Part shown: in pieces, positions 13,981 to 25,580 of the stretch
How the letters are laid out: each line of letters begins with the position of its first letter
Numbering within the stretch: the first letter of the stretch is position 1
NCBI RefSeq assembly: GCF_040802235.1
Contig: NC_133163.1
Coordinates: 39,514,501 to 39,578,500, forward strand
Source of the DNA: Manis javanica
Taxonomy: Eukaryota; Chordata; Mammalia; Pholidota; Manidae
DNA: 64,000 bases
Direction of reading: 5' to 3'
The notes under the pieces: generated by a model
Told to the model about the DNA's origin: nothing
Seen by the model: only the letters and a program-made list of their open reading frames with translations
Databases searched by the model: none
Made by a program: the position numbers and the translations under genes

Positions 13981-16900
13981 ACATGCTTGAAGCTTCCTTA
14001 GACTTGCACAAAGCCGCCTGGGAAAATTCCCATGATGCTAGAGTTTCCAGTGAGGGCAGATTATGGCCATTTCCTTCTTTTGTCTGAAACACTGAAAGAA
14101 GTACAAGTTATTCTACTGGAGACCTAAGGTCCGATTAGCCTTTGGGTGTAGCCAAAGCTGAAAATGATTTGTTTGTGCTCTGTAGAAGTTTAACTGCAGC
14201 AATTTAGTTCTGGAATAATATTGAAATCTGGAATGCTTGGATTTTGTTATCTCTATTCTTTATGATTTGGACACTTATGTAGATGCTTTCATATATGGTA
14301 GAATTCCATTGATGAAAAATAAAACCCACTTAAGTGTGCCAGAAAATGACAAATTACTTAGAAGGAAACTAAAGTATTTAGCTGAGTAGAGAATTTAAGG
14401 CCCCACCTAAATGTGTCAACATATGTGTAGAGTAAGAAACTACTTTGAAGATTTAATGCTTTGCTGATGTTAACACAGTGCTGATATAATAGCACCTGAT
14501 AAATACTTTTTGAGTAAATGAATGGGCTGCTGAAATGACGGAGAGTCTTTAGATAGAACACAATTCCCAGAGTTGGAATTTTTCAGGACCCTCTTGGGTA
14601 CATTTCTTCTCTTGTGACACTCCCTAATAATCACCAGGGATGAATAGCTCATTTTGACATATTGCACATCCTTCTCTGATTTCAAGGACTTTCTCATTCA
14701 GGTAATATTCAATGCAAAACGTATAGCTGAAATTTGCTTGTGTAAATGAGAGAGAGAGAGAGAGAGAGAAACTTCTGGTAATGTGCTGGGGTTTACTAGT
14801 AGGAGAAATAATCCCAGCAAAAGTAAATACAAAACCTAGAGAGTAGGTGAAGCATGCATGTGGTAGGTGTCTTCAAGAATGGATCTTCATGCCCTTCAAG
14901 CCTTTCAAAATAATTTCATTGTCATTACTAGAAGAAGCATTTTGTATTCAGTTCTTTAACACTGCAAGTTTCATCCAGCATCTTCATTTTCTTCAGTTAT
15001 ATCCTAGCCAACTAAAAACTGTACATATTTAAGATTTTAGTTTAGGGAAGTTGATTAATTCATAGTCAATTACCATACATGATCAGAAATAGTTCCACAC
15101 TATTTTTGTTTAGAAAATTCTATATTACACTTACAACTTCCTTGGGGTAGAGCCCTAGTAGAGGGAGCAGATGCATGTTCAGAAATTTACCAGAAAGGTC
15201 TGTTAGATACATATACTCTGTCTTATGACTGCAGAATTGCACTTGTGTACATAAATGCTTATTGGCAAATATATATTTAATATTACTTTTACTTGCAAAG
15301 TGAATATTTGAAAGTAAGCAGTACACAGACAGAAATAGATAGAAAAAGTGAAGAGTTTTGGCCCATCACTTTTAAGAATGTGTCCAGAGAAACATTTGGT
15401 GGGAACTATGACTATATTGCTGCTAAATCATTTGCATATTGTGAAATTGTTTGCCTCGTGTGAGGGCCAAGAGTTCTCAGAATTATGCTTTTTGCCACTG
15501 CTTTAAATGTGACTGAAATAGAGAAATATGTGGTGTTTTTCTTTCTAAATTGTTCCAGCACCCACATGTTTAGAAACACAAAAATATGTCCAGGGGCTCA
15601 CTCAAAAAATAAAAAGAAATGAGAAAAAGAGCATTTTGTGCTAAGGAATAAGTTAATTTAAATTAGATTAAACTTTGCAGAGGGTGCTTCAAGGAGGTTT
15701 GGGTAGATTCCAAGCTTTAGCATATCGTTTAAGAAATGAAAGCCCTTAGGGTATTCCAAAAGGCCTGTCCGCTCTAAATCAGCTTTAGTTCATTTCAAAT
15801 AAAAAAATATATGACTGAACTTGAAGGCTGGATAAAGAGGGAGTCTTATTTCTACTCTGCAGATGTATCATAGTGAAATAAATTAAGTGTGGAAATCCAG
15901 GACCCTCAATTTCAGATTTTCTCTTAAAGGATTTATATGTATGTGCCGAGGCAGTAGTTCCTGTTCAATCACTTGACCTCCACCAAACTGAAAGACTTAT
16001 TTGTCAATATGTTCAAAAGTATAGTAGCTTTCTTTCTACTGGAAATTAGTTATAGCTAAAATGAATTAGCCCTCATGGAGCACTCAGAAGACAACATACT
16101 AGGTATTTTCAGTATATTTAATGATGCATGACATTTTATGATTTTAATTATAGGTCAATCTCAGATAGTTGATGGTTCCTTCAAGTGTTGAAAGCACTGT
16201 TTTTTCATTTTAATTAAAGCCAAAAACAATGGAAAAACAAGCAAATTTCTTATAAAATAAAGATTTTAACATTAGTTAACAAAGCAAGGAATGAAATGAA
16301 ATATATGCTTTATTTTCCAAAGTTCAAATTTTTAGCATTATATGGTGGCAAATTTACTGTAGAGACATGCATACCACAAATGTTATAATTTGTGACCCCC
16401 CCTTTTTTAAAATTAGATTTTGCATGACTTTGGAATAATGAAGACTTGAATTTGAATAATTACCTGAAATAGATGGATAAAAATATAGTAAGACGAAAAT
16501 ACCACATTTTTTGTGAAGATACGAACAAAACTCACAAACAAGACTCAAGATTGTTCTAAGCTTCCATTACATTTGTTATGAACAATACAAATGATTAAGA
16601 AAGACCTATTTTCTTTGCCGAATGCTCTTAGCCATACTCTCCTTAATAAGGATACCAAAGGAAGTATGGTAGTGAGGATTAGAAGAGTCAAATACTGCTA
16701 GTCAGTGGATGGATTGTATTACGTGCAGGAAAGGAGGCAAAATATCCATAAAATAGCCTTTCAGGTTCAGTTTGTCTCAAGTTATGTTGTGAAATTCAGT
16801 GGTTAGGTGCAGTTGTACACCCATTGGTGCTCAAGATTAAATGGAGTTGGAGTGGGCCAACTCTGGGGCAGAAGGACATGCAGGTGGTACCAGAGGTATT

Positions 16901-19376
16901 AGGGTTTGTGGTTCCCTATAGGAAATTCTTCTGGCTATTGTATCCCCTCTTGGGTAGAGTGGGTAAGAAAAAGTCCAGAGCCTAATCTATAAATCCTTCT
17001 TGGTTCACAGGTCAGTCTATATTGTGAAGATTAATTTGATTTCAGACTGTTATTTATAATTCCAGCACTGGCCCTTTTGACTTAGCACACCAATTCATTA
17101 AAAGTTGAAATTGTATCTTTCATCCATTAAGAGAAGAGAGTCCAAACATGCCATATTTCTTAGCTGAGAAATAAAACTTCAAGTCTTGACCACGTTATTC
17201 ACCTTAACATTCTTTAGTTCTCTTGGAAGGAAGTTCTCAACAATCCTGGTATCCTGGCTGAAGTTTAGGTTTGAGACCTCCCCTATGCTCGTTTATGTTC
17301 CAGTCATAACTGGAAGTGGTATTTATTTGTCACTTCCTGTTCTAGACTTATTGTGGTATTTTGTGTGTCTGTGGATGGCTGTTAAGCTGAAGGCTAAGGG
17401 ATCTTTGAAGACTTTCTGTTTAGACATATTTTAATTGGTTTAACTTAAGACTGGACAAAAATTTTATCTACAAATAATAAATTTTACGTTATCTACAAAT
17501 AATTTATGGAAGAAAAATATAAAAATTTATAAATTTTTGGAAAATTATTGACACTATGATACTAATGGCTGTAAGTATACTGTATCTATTTGTGCTACCA
17601 GATCGATACATTTTTTTTTTTTGTAAGAAAAAAATCAGTTATTGGGCTTTAGAGAAATTATGGATTATTTGGATGTATGAAATACCATCTCAGACAAAAA
17701 GCATCCATGGCTCAGCTTAATGTCAGAAAAGGTCTTATGTTAGATCAGCTGTTTAGAGACAGTAAATAAAACCAGCAATGAATTTCTAGTGTCCATAGTT
17801 TTTTGTCATATGGGGAGTGAGAGATCACTGTAACTTAATTATTTTCTCAAAAATTTGATGTTTTTATCATCTCTTAAAACCTGTATCTTTCTTTTCCTTA
17901 TGTCCTTTTTCACACATTCTCATAATCATTCCAGGTAGATTGGATGCATGCAGTTGTCTATATATATGGAAATAAATGCTATCTTTATTGAGTGATTGAT
18001 TGATTTACTAACAGTGGGTAGTTAGTTAAGCTAGTGGGAGGAGCCATTAGAGTTCGTAATGAAGATGAATTAAAAGGGATAAGAAAGTATTTTCTCTCCT
18101 TTCCTATTAAGGATGTGCTTCTAATTAGCCAAAGATCTGAAAAAAGAAAAATGTAATGCTAGAAGGGATTAGATGATCGAGTGAACTTTTCTGTGCTTGC
18201 AGCTGCCTAGTTGAGCCAATTCTTTTACATATAGGAAGCAGACATGTCAGCACAGTGATTTCTGCTAATCTTCTGGCCCCTTTGCTTTCACCAGAAATGA
18301 ATCCAAATGTTTAGATATGCTGTGTTCCAATTATATTAGAAATTTTGCCTGGAATGAAATTTCAGAAAAAGTGAAATTTGTGGCCTTGTATGAACAAGCA
18401 ATGATAATAAAGGTAAGGTTTAAAACAATAAGCATCTTATGAGGTTTCAGACTCAATACTGTCTTTATTTATGATGAATGCAAGGGAAAGGTTGGTGGAA
18501 TGTACCTTTAGATCTCTCAGGAACATTTTTCTACCTTGAGAATTTGTCAGTAGTTAGAAAACCACCATTGAGAAAGGCCTCTCCCCTCCTGGTAGTATGA
18601 CTTAAAGTGGCTGTCTCAGAAAGAATATGCCCACAGCCACTAGCTAATTCATAGAATTGAGGTCACATTTATTTTAAAGAGTTGACTAGTTAAATATAAA
18701 GAAAACTCTCCTTTCTAACAATGAGTGGAGAATTGCGGTTAGAAACATTATTCATGAGCAGCCTACAAAATGGTTCTTGGGTCAAATATGTAGCATTAAC
18801 AGTGGGGGTTTGGCCATGGACTCTAGATGCAACCATATATGGGATAGCCTTATCTCCCTGCCGATCTCTCCTGATAAGATTGTGCTAATGGAACTGAAAA
18901 CTGTTCAGGTAGCTAAATGCCCTCAAGACAGACTGTCCCTGAGAAATGGGAAGCGTAATCACACAGAAAAGCATCAGAGTAACAACACATATTTTTTCAC
19001 AAAAATACAGACTGGTTTAATCGAGTTGCACATAATACATATTATCACTCATGTTTGGGGGGATAAATATTTTTATTACAAAAATTTTTACACAAGGATC
19101 TTTGTCTTTAAAATGTGAATCCAGAACTTTGTTAGGCATGGTTTTCATTAAGAAACCCAAAGCAAAAATGCTGCCAGAGCACCCCAGGAAGGTGTTAGCC
19201 ATAGTAAATATTCATATAGAATTGGAGGAAGATTTTTATGTAACTAGATTTAGTGAATTTATTGGGATTTCACTGTGTATTAAACTGGGAAAAACAAATC
19301 TAATATAAAAAGTGCTATCTTTTTTGAATAATTATAGTTGTATTGGTTAAAAAGTATAAGCATGTATATGAGTTAT
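13981..19376. other. AT-rich intergenic DNA, no gene seen
   Basis: About 5.4 kb of AT-rich sequence. It contains a (GA)n tract (14748-14769). I recognise no coding gene, RNA gene or confident transposon. Short open frames (up to about 113 codons) are lysine/phenylalanine-rich and look random. Confidence 0.5.
14748..14769. repeat. (GA)n microsatellite
   Basis: Eleven uninterrupted GA units. Confidence 0.95.
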
Positions 19377-19390
19377 GTTTACACTTTTTT
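19377..19390. repeat. Target-site duplication of L1 copy 1, left
   Basis: TGTTTACACTTTTT here and at 28280-28293 flank the L1. A 14-bp repeat is typical of L1 endonuclease-primed insertion, and the T-rich end fits priming on a TT/AAAA site. Confidence 0.85.
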
Positions 19391-19396
19391 TTTTGA

Positions 19397-19717
19397 GAGG
19401 GCATCTCTCATATTTATTGATCAAATGGTTGTTAACAACAATAAAATTCAGTAGAGGGGGGTCAATGCTCAATGTACAATCATTAATCCATCTCAAGCCT
19501 AACTCTCGTCAGTCTCCAATCTTCTGAAGCATAACGAACAAGTTCTTACATGGTGAACGAATTCTTACATAGTGAATAAATTCTTACATGGTGAACAGTG
19601 CAAGGGCATTCATCACAGAAACTTCCGGTTTTGATCACGCATTATGAACTATAAACAATCAGGTCAAATATGAATATTCATTTGATATTTATACTTGATT
19701 TATATGTTGATCCCACA
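19397..19717 (-). mobile_element. LTR U3-R segment forming the L1 3' end, copy 1
   Basis: Read on the minus strand, an LTR-like start TGTGGGATC (19717 downward) follows directly after a purine tract. An AATAAA (complement of 19415-19420) lies about 18 nt before the junction with the terminal A-run at 19397. This is the expected structure of U3 plus R ending at the retroviral cleavage site. No U5 is present, consistent with an RNA polyadenylated in R. The LTR family is not named; general layout resembles class II (betaretrovirus-like) elements. Confidence 0.6.
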
Positions 19718-19748
19718 TTTCTCCCTTTATTATTATTATTATTTTTAT
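19718..19748 (-). other. Polypurine tract and preceding (ATT/AAT)n, copy 1
   Basis: Minus-strand AAAGGGAGAAA abuts the LTR start; in retroviruses this primes plus-strand DNA. An (AAT)n microsatellite precedes it. In copy 2 the same tract is AAAGGAAGAAA. Confidence 0.5.
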
Positions 19749-20351
19749 TTTTAATAAAATGCTGAAGTGGTAGGTAGATGCAAGATAAAGGTAGAAAACA
19801 CAGTTTAGTGTTGTAGGAGAGCAATTGTAGATGATCAGGTGTGTGCCTGTAGACTATGTGTTAATCCAAGCTAGACAAGGGCAATAAACCATCCACGGAC
19901 GCAGAAGATTTCTCTCAAAGCAGGGGGGATGAGGTTCTGAGCCTCACCTCTGTTGATCCCCAATTTCTCACCTGATGGCCCCCCCTGCGAATGTGCCTGT
20001 CTTAGGTTGTTCCTCCCTTGAGGAATCTTACCCGTCTCTGGCTAACCAGTCATCTTCCGGGGCCATACAGGGAAATGTAAAGTTGGTAAGTGAGAGAGAA
20101 GCCATATTGTTTGAAAAGGTTAGCTTTTTACTTCTTTGCAGATTTATGCCCTGTGGCTTCTATGCCCAGCACTTGTCTCGAGGTATCTTTACCACCTGGA
20201 GGAATTATGATGCTCGGTAAATTCGATATGAGGCACGAATTCTATTTAAGGGTTGTAATTAGGAAGGAAGAAGAAAAGCTATAGAGGTAGCATATGGAAG
20301 AAAACATGGGAGGATTGATTATTCCTTTGACATATCTTCTTGTAGAGTACC

Positions 20352-20840
20352 TTAAGTATGTATAGGTTTTAAACTACTAACTAATTTGTACACACATATT
20401 GACATAATAGGAATACGGTAACATAAACAAAGCAAATCTGTAATTACCATCCATCTCCAGTGAAGCCAAGAAAACCATTTAGGCACCCTAGGCATTTGTG
20501 AAAATTTGTCTATGATATAATGGATATTGTCCAACTGTACTTGAACAGTCTGAGAGAAATCAGACAAATTAAAGCAGCCCATTTCTGGGATCTGTTCACC
20601 TCCCATATGTCCTTTTAACCGTAGATAGTCTATAGTCATAAGATTTTGGAGTGCTACACCTTGCACCCCTCCCAACTCCTGGTTGAGTTCCAACAGTACA
20701 GATCCGGTCAAATTCGTTGTCTCACTGTATGCACCTGCCAGCCTAGACATCTCCCTCCTCATTCCAATGGCAAGTCCAGGAAATGGTGGGGTGGACGCAG
20801 CCACGACCGCAGCATCGCCCGGATCCCTGTGGAGGCTTTT
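20352..20840 (-). pseudogene. Retroviral envelope transmembrane-subunit remnant, copy 1
   Basis: An open minus-strand frame of about 150 codons (stop at 20352-20354, first codon near 20804 is GTG, frame open a little further upstream) resembles a retroviral Env TM ectodomain. In order: a hydrophobic Ala/Val/Gly-rich start (fusion-peptide-like), a heptad region, an immunosuppressive-domain-like LQNLMTIDYLRL, a degenerate cysteine loop (only MGCFNLSD remains), a second helix, a Trp-rich membrane-proximal part (WFSWLHWRW) and a partial hydrophobic anchor. The surface subunit is missing and no signal peptide is present, so it is not an entry protein. The similarity is by pattern recognition, not database search. 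Confidence 0.55.
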
Positions 20841-20844
20841 TGAT

Positions 20845-21043
20845 GATCATCCCCCGGCACGAGTCCTCCAGAGAGTGCTGATGCCGGAAGCTCCTCCTCA
20901 TATCGTATCTTAGTTCATTTTCTGGGTATCCAAGCTAGGCCTTGATCTTCTGCATAGAAACAAACAGACCCTTTGCCCACACTTTGACATGCCCTCTATA
21001 CCACTATGCAGAACTCATTGGAGGTCAGCACACAGGGACTGCC
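20845..21043 (-). pseudogene. Retroviral integrase C-terminus-like remnant, copy 1
   Basis: The minus-strand translation of 20924-20977 reads GKGSVCFYAEDQGLAWIP, the pattern of the C-terminal domain end of retroviral integrases (glycine, VC/F, acidic-Gly, WIP). In-frame stops occur on both sides, so it is a relic. It is followed immediately by the env TM remnant, as in pol-env order but with the surface-subunit region deleted. Confidence 0.45.
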
Positions 21044-21205
21044 TTTTTTTTTTCTTTTTATTAAGAGAAAGGAATATTATCAAAAAAAGAGTACCTCCAT
21101 AGCTGATCATCTGACACCCTTTAAGAGATCAACATTAAGGATATTTAAAGCATGCGTTGATCTTTGATTTACCAATAGTTTTTTCCTATCAAGGAGTAAT
21201 CCCCC

Positions 21206-21236
21206 TTTTCTTTCGTTCTTTCTTTTTTTTTTTTTA
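21206..21236 (-). other. Internal A-tract at L1/retrovirus junction, copy 1
   Basis: On the minus strand an A-rich run directly follows the ordinary L1 3' end (compare 221-371). I read it as a fossil poly(A) tail marking where the L1 was joined to retroviral DNA. A second A-rich tract is at 21044-21062, separated by about 140 bp of unassigned sequence. Confidence 0.55.
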
Positions 21237-21576
21237 ATCTTTAATCTACACTTACATGAAGAGTACTATGTTTACTATGCTCTCCCCTATATCAGGTCCC
21301 CCCTAACAACCACATTACGGTTACTGTCCATCAGCTTAACAAAATGTTGTAGAATCCCTACTTGTCCTCTCTGTGTTGTGCAGCCCACCCTCCCCTTTCT
21401 CCCTCCCCCACCATGCATGCTAATCTTAATACCCCCTTCTTCTTCCCCCACCTTATCCCTCCCTGCCCAACCATCCTCCCCAGTTCCTTTCCCTTTGGTA
21501 CCTGTTAGTCCATTTTTGGGTTCTGTAATTCCACTGCTGTTTTGTTCCTTCAGTTTTTCCTTTGTTCCTATACTCC
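21237..21576 (-). other. Ordinary L1 3' UTR with G-rich polypurine tract, copy 1
   Basis: About 340 bp between the ORF2 stop and the A-tract. The minus strand at 21395-21500 is a purine/G-rich tract (runs of GGGGG, GGGAGGG), a conserved L1 3' UTR feature able to form G-quadruplexes. The last 120 bp match the truncated L1 at 221-371. Confidence 0.75.
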
Positions 21577-24500
21577 TCAGATGAGTGAAATCATTTGGTA
21601 TTTCTCTTTCTCCGCTTGGCTTATTTCACTGAGCATAATACTCTCCAGCTCCATCCATGTTGCTGCAAATGGTTGGATTTTTCCACTTCTTATGGCTGAG
21701 TAGTATTCCATTGTGTGTATGTACCACATCTTCTTTATCCATTCATCTAATGATGGACATTTAGGTTGCTTCCAATTCTTGGCTATTGTAAATAGTGCTG
21801 TGATAAACATAGGGGTGCATCTGTGTTTCTCAAACTTGATTGCTGCGTTCTTAGGGTAAATTCCTTGGAGTGGAATTCCTGGGTCAAATGGTAGGTCTGT
21901 TTTGAGCATTTTGATGAACCTCCAAACTGCTTTCCACAATGGTTGAACTAATTTACATTCCCACGAGCAGTGTAGGAGGGTTCCCCTTTCTCCACAGCCT
22001 CGCCAACATTTGTTGTTGTTTGTCTTTTGGATGGCAGCTATCCTTACTGGTGTGAGGTGATACCTCATTGTAGTTTTAATTTGCATTTCTCTGATAATTA
22101 GCGATGTGGAGCATCTTTTCATGTGTCTCTTGTCCATCTGTATTTCTTTTTTAGAGAACTGTCTGTTCAGTTCCTCTGCCCATTTTTTAATTGGGTTATT
22201 TGTTTTTTGTTTGTTGAGGCGTGTGAGCTCTTTATATATTCTGGACGTCAAGCCTTTATCAGATCTGTCATTTTCAAATATATTCTCCCATACTGTAGGG
22301 TTCCTTTTTGTTCTATTGATGGTGTCTTTCGCTGTACAGAAGCTTTTCAGCTTAATGTAGTCCCACTTGCTCATGTTTGCTGTTGTTTTCCTTGCCCGGG
22401 GAGATATGTTCAAGAAGAGGTCACTCATGTTCATGTCTAAGAGGTTTTTGCCTATGTTTTTTTCCAAGAGTTTAATGGTTTCATGACTTACATTTAGGTC
22501 TTTGATCCATTTTGAGTTTACCTTTGTATATGGGGTTAGACAATGGTCCAGTTTCATTCTCCTATACACGTAGCTGTCCAGTTTTGCCAACACCATCTGT
22601 TGAAGAGACTGTCATTTTGCCATTGTATGTCCTTGGCTCCTTTATCAAATATTAATTGACCATATTTGTTTGGGTTAATGTCTGGAGTCTCTAATCTGTT
22701 CCACTGGTCTGTGGCTCTGTTCTTGTGCCAGTACCAAATTGTCTTGATTACTATGGCTTTGTAGTAGAGCTTGAAGTTGGGGAGTGAGATCCCCCCTACT
22801 TTATTCTTCTTTTTCAGGATTGCTTTGGCTATTCGGAGTCTTTGGTGTTTCCATATGAATTTTTGAATTATTTGTTCCAATTCATTGAAGAATGTTGCTG
22901 GTAATTTGAGAGGGATTGCATCAAATCTGTATATTGCTTTGGGCAGGATGGCCATTTTAACGATATTAATTCTTCCTAGCCATGAGCATGGGATGAGTTT
23001 CCATTTATTAGTGTCCCCTTTAATTTCTCTTAAGAGTGACTTGTAGTTTTCAGAGTATAAGTCTTTCACTTCTTTGGTTAGGTTTATTCCTAGGTATTTT
23101 ATTCTTTTTGATGCAATGGTGAATGGAATTGTTTTCCTGATTTCTCTTTCTATTGGTTCATTGTTAGTGTATAGGAAAGCTACAGATTTCTGTGTGTTAA
23201 TTTTGTATCCTGCAACTTTGCTGTATTCCAATATCAGTTCTAGTAGTTTTGGAGTGGAGTCTTTAGGGTTTTTTATGTACAGTATCATATCATCTGCAAA
23301 TAGTGACAGTTTAACTTCTGCTTTACCAGTCTGGATTCCTTGTATTTCTTTGTTTTGTCTGATTGCCATGGCTAGGACCTCCAGTACTATGTTGAATAAC
23401 AGTGGGGAGAGTAGGCATCCCTGTCTTGTTCCCGATCTCAGAGGAAATGCTTTCAGCTTCTTGCTGTTCAGTATAATGCTGGCTGTGGGTTTATCATATA
23501 TGGCCTTTATTATGTTGAGGTACTTGCCCTCTATTCCCATTTTGCTGAGAGTTTTTATCATGAATGGATGTTGAATTTTGTCAAATGCTTTTTCATCATC
23601 TATGGAGATGATCATGTGGTTTTTGTCTTTCTTTTTGTTGATGTTGTGGATGATGTTGATGGATTTTCGAATGTTGTACCATCCTTGCATCCCTGGGATG
23701 AACCCCACTTGGTCATGGTGTATGATCCTCTTGATATACTGTTGAATTCTGTTTGCTAATATTTTATTGAGTATTTTTGCATCTACACTCATCAGGGATA
23801 TTGGTCTGTAGTTTTCTTTTTTGGTGGGGTCTTTGCCTGGTTTTGGTATTAGGGTGATGTTGGCTTCATAGAATGAATTTGGGAGTATTCTCTCTTCTTC
23901 TATTTTTTGGAACACTTTAAGGAGAATGGGTATTATGTCTTCTCTGTGTGTCTGATAAAATTCCGAGGTAAATTCGTCCGGCCCTGGGGTTTTGTTCTTG
24001 GGTAGTTTTTTGATTACCGTTTCAATTTCTTTGCTCGTAATTGGTTTGTTTAACTTTTGTGTTTCTTCCTTGGTCAGTCTTGGGAGGTTGTATTTTCTAG
24101 GAAGTTGTCCATTTCTTCTAGGTTTTCCAGCTTGTTGGCATATAGGTTTTCATAGTAGTCTTTAATAATTCTTTGTATTTCTGTGGAGTGTGTCGTGATT
24201 TTTCCATTCTCATTTCTGATTATGTTGAAAATGTGTTGATTCTCTTTTTCTCTTAATAAGTTTGGCTAGAGGCTTATCTATTTTGTTTATTCTCTCAAAG
24301 AACCAGCTCTTGGTTTCGTTGATTTTTGCTATTGTTTTATTCTTCTCAATTTTGTTTATTTCTTCTCTGATCTTTATTATGTCCCTCCTTCTGCTGACTT
24401 TAGGCCTCATTTGGTCTTCTTTTTCCAGTTTCGATAATTGTGATGTTAGACTATTCATTTGGGATTGTTCTTCCTTCTTCAAGTGTGCCTGGATTGCTAT

Positions 24501-24630
24501 ATACTTTCCTCTTAAGACTGCTTTCGCTGCGTCCCACAGAAGTTGGGGCTTAGTGTTGTTGTTGTCATTTGTTTCTATATATTCCTTGATCTCTATTTTG
24601 ATTTGTTCATTGATCCATTGATTATTTAGT
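21577..24630 (-). pseudogene. L1 ORF2 reverse transcriptase and C-terminal part, copy 1
   Basis: Encodes the linker, reverse transcriptase and Cys-rich C-terminus of L1 ORF2p, which copies L1 RNA into DNA at the nicked target. RT motifs present: [23 protein letters not shown], and the catalytic FADDM in [11 protein letters not shown]. The terminal CX3CX7HX4C knuckle ([18 protein letters not shown]) is intact. Frame breaks: one extra base relative to copy 2 near 24230, a one-base loss in a T-run near 24096, and a 2-bp insertion near 22564 (CCTATACACG against CCTACACG in copy 2). The longest open pieces are 22554-23915 and 21577-22596. Non-functional as a polyprotein. Confidence 0.9.
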
Positions 24631-24639
24631 AGAATGTTG

Positions 24640-25413
24640 TTAAGCCTCCATGTGTTTGTGAGCCTTTTTGTGAGAATTTATTTCTAGTTTTATACCTTTG
24701 TGGTCTGAAAAATTGGTTGGTAGAATTTCAATATTTTGGAATTTACTGAGGCTCTTTTTGTGAGCTGGTATGTGGTCTATTCTGGAGAATGTTCCATGTG
24801 CACTTGAGAAGAATGTATATCCTGTTGCTTTTGGATGTAGAGTTCTATAGATGTCTATTAGGTCCATCTGTTCTAGTGTGTTGTTCAGTGCCTGTGTGTC
24901 CTTACTTATTTTCTGCCCGGTGGATCTATCCTTTGGGGTGAGTGGTGTGTTGAAGTCTCCTAAAATGAATGCATTGCAGTCTATTTCCCTCTTTAGTTCT
25001 GTTAGTATTTGCTTCACATATGCTGGTGCTCCTGTGTTGGGTGTATATTTATTTAGAATGGTTATATCCTCTTGTTGGACTGAGCCCTTTATCATTATGT
25101 AGTATCCTTCTTTATCTCTTGTTACTTTCTTTGTTTTGAAGTCTATTTTGTCTGATATTAGTACTGCAACCCCTGCTTTCTTCTCACTGTTATTTGCCTG
25201 AAATATGTTTTTCAATCCCTTGACTTTTAGTCTATGCTTGTCTTTGGGTTTAAGGTGAGTTTCTTGTAAGCAGCATATAGATGGGTCTTGCTTTTTTATC
25301 CATTGTATTACTCTGTGTCTTTTGATTGGTGCATTAAGTCCATTTACATTTAGGGTGACTATTGAGAGATATGTACTTATTGCCATTGCAGGCTTTAGAT
25401 TCGTGGTTACCAA
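24640..25413 (-). pseudogene. L1 ORF2 endonuclease domain, copy 1
   Basis: 257 codons from the ORF2 start to a stop at 24640. It is an APE-type endonuclease that nicks target DNA. Family active-site signatures are visible: LNVNGLNAP (Asn), LQETHLK (Glu), LNKYTPNTGAP (Tyr), LGDFNTPL (Asp/Asn), RIDHI (Asp) and FSDHKGI (Asp-His). The frame then shifts: the downstream linker is in another frame. Copy 2 ends at the same codon, so the break is inherited. The product would be an isolated endonuclease domain with a short foreign tail. Confidence 0.85.
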
Positions 25414-25580
25414 AGGTTCAAGGTTAGCTTCTTTAGTATCTTACTGCCTAACTTAGCTCGCTTATTGAGCTGTTATATACACTGTCTGGAGATTCTTTTC
25501 TTCTCTCCCTTCTTATTCCTCCTCCTCCCTTCTTCATATGTTGTGTGTTTTGTTCTGTGCTCTTTTTGGGGTGCTCCCAT
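25414..25580 (-). other. L1 inter-ORF spacer, copy 1
   Basis: 167-nt noncoding spacer between ORF1 stop (complement of 25581-25583) and the ORF2 ATG, purine-rich on the sense strand. Confidence 0.7.

Noticed and set aside
19975-20220. 81-codon + strand frame repeated in both L1s (also 43111-43377)
   Set aside because: Antisense to the retroviral tail between env TM and the polypurine tract; no family recognised.
22106-24621. + strand open frames opposite L1 ORF2 (also 45260-47773)
   Set aside because: Antisense shadows of ORF2; repeated identically in both copies only because the L1s are identical.
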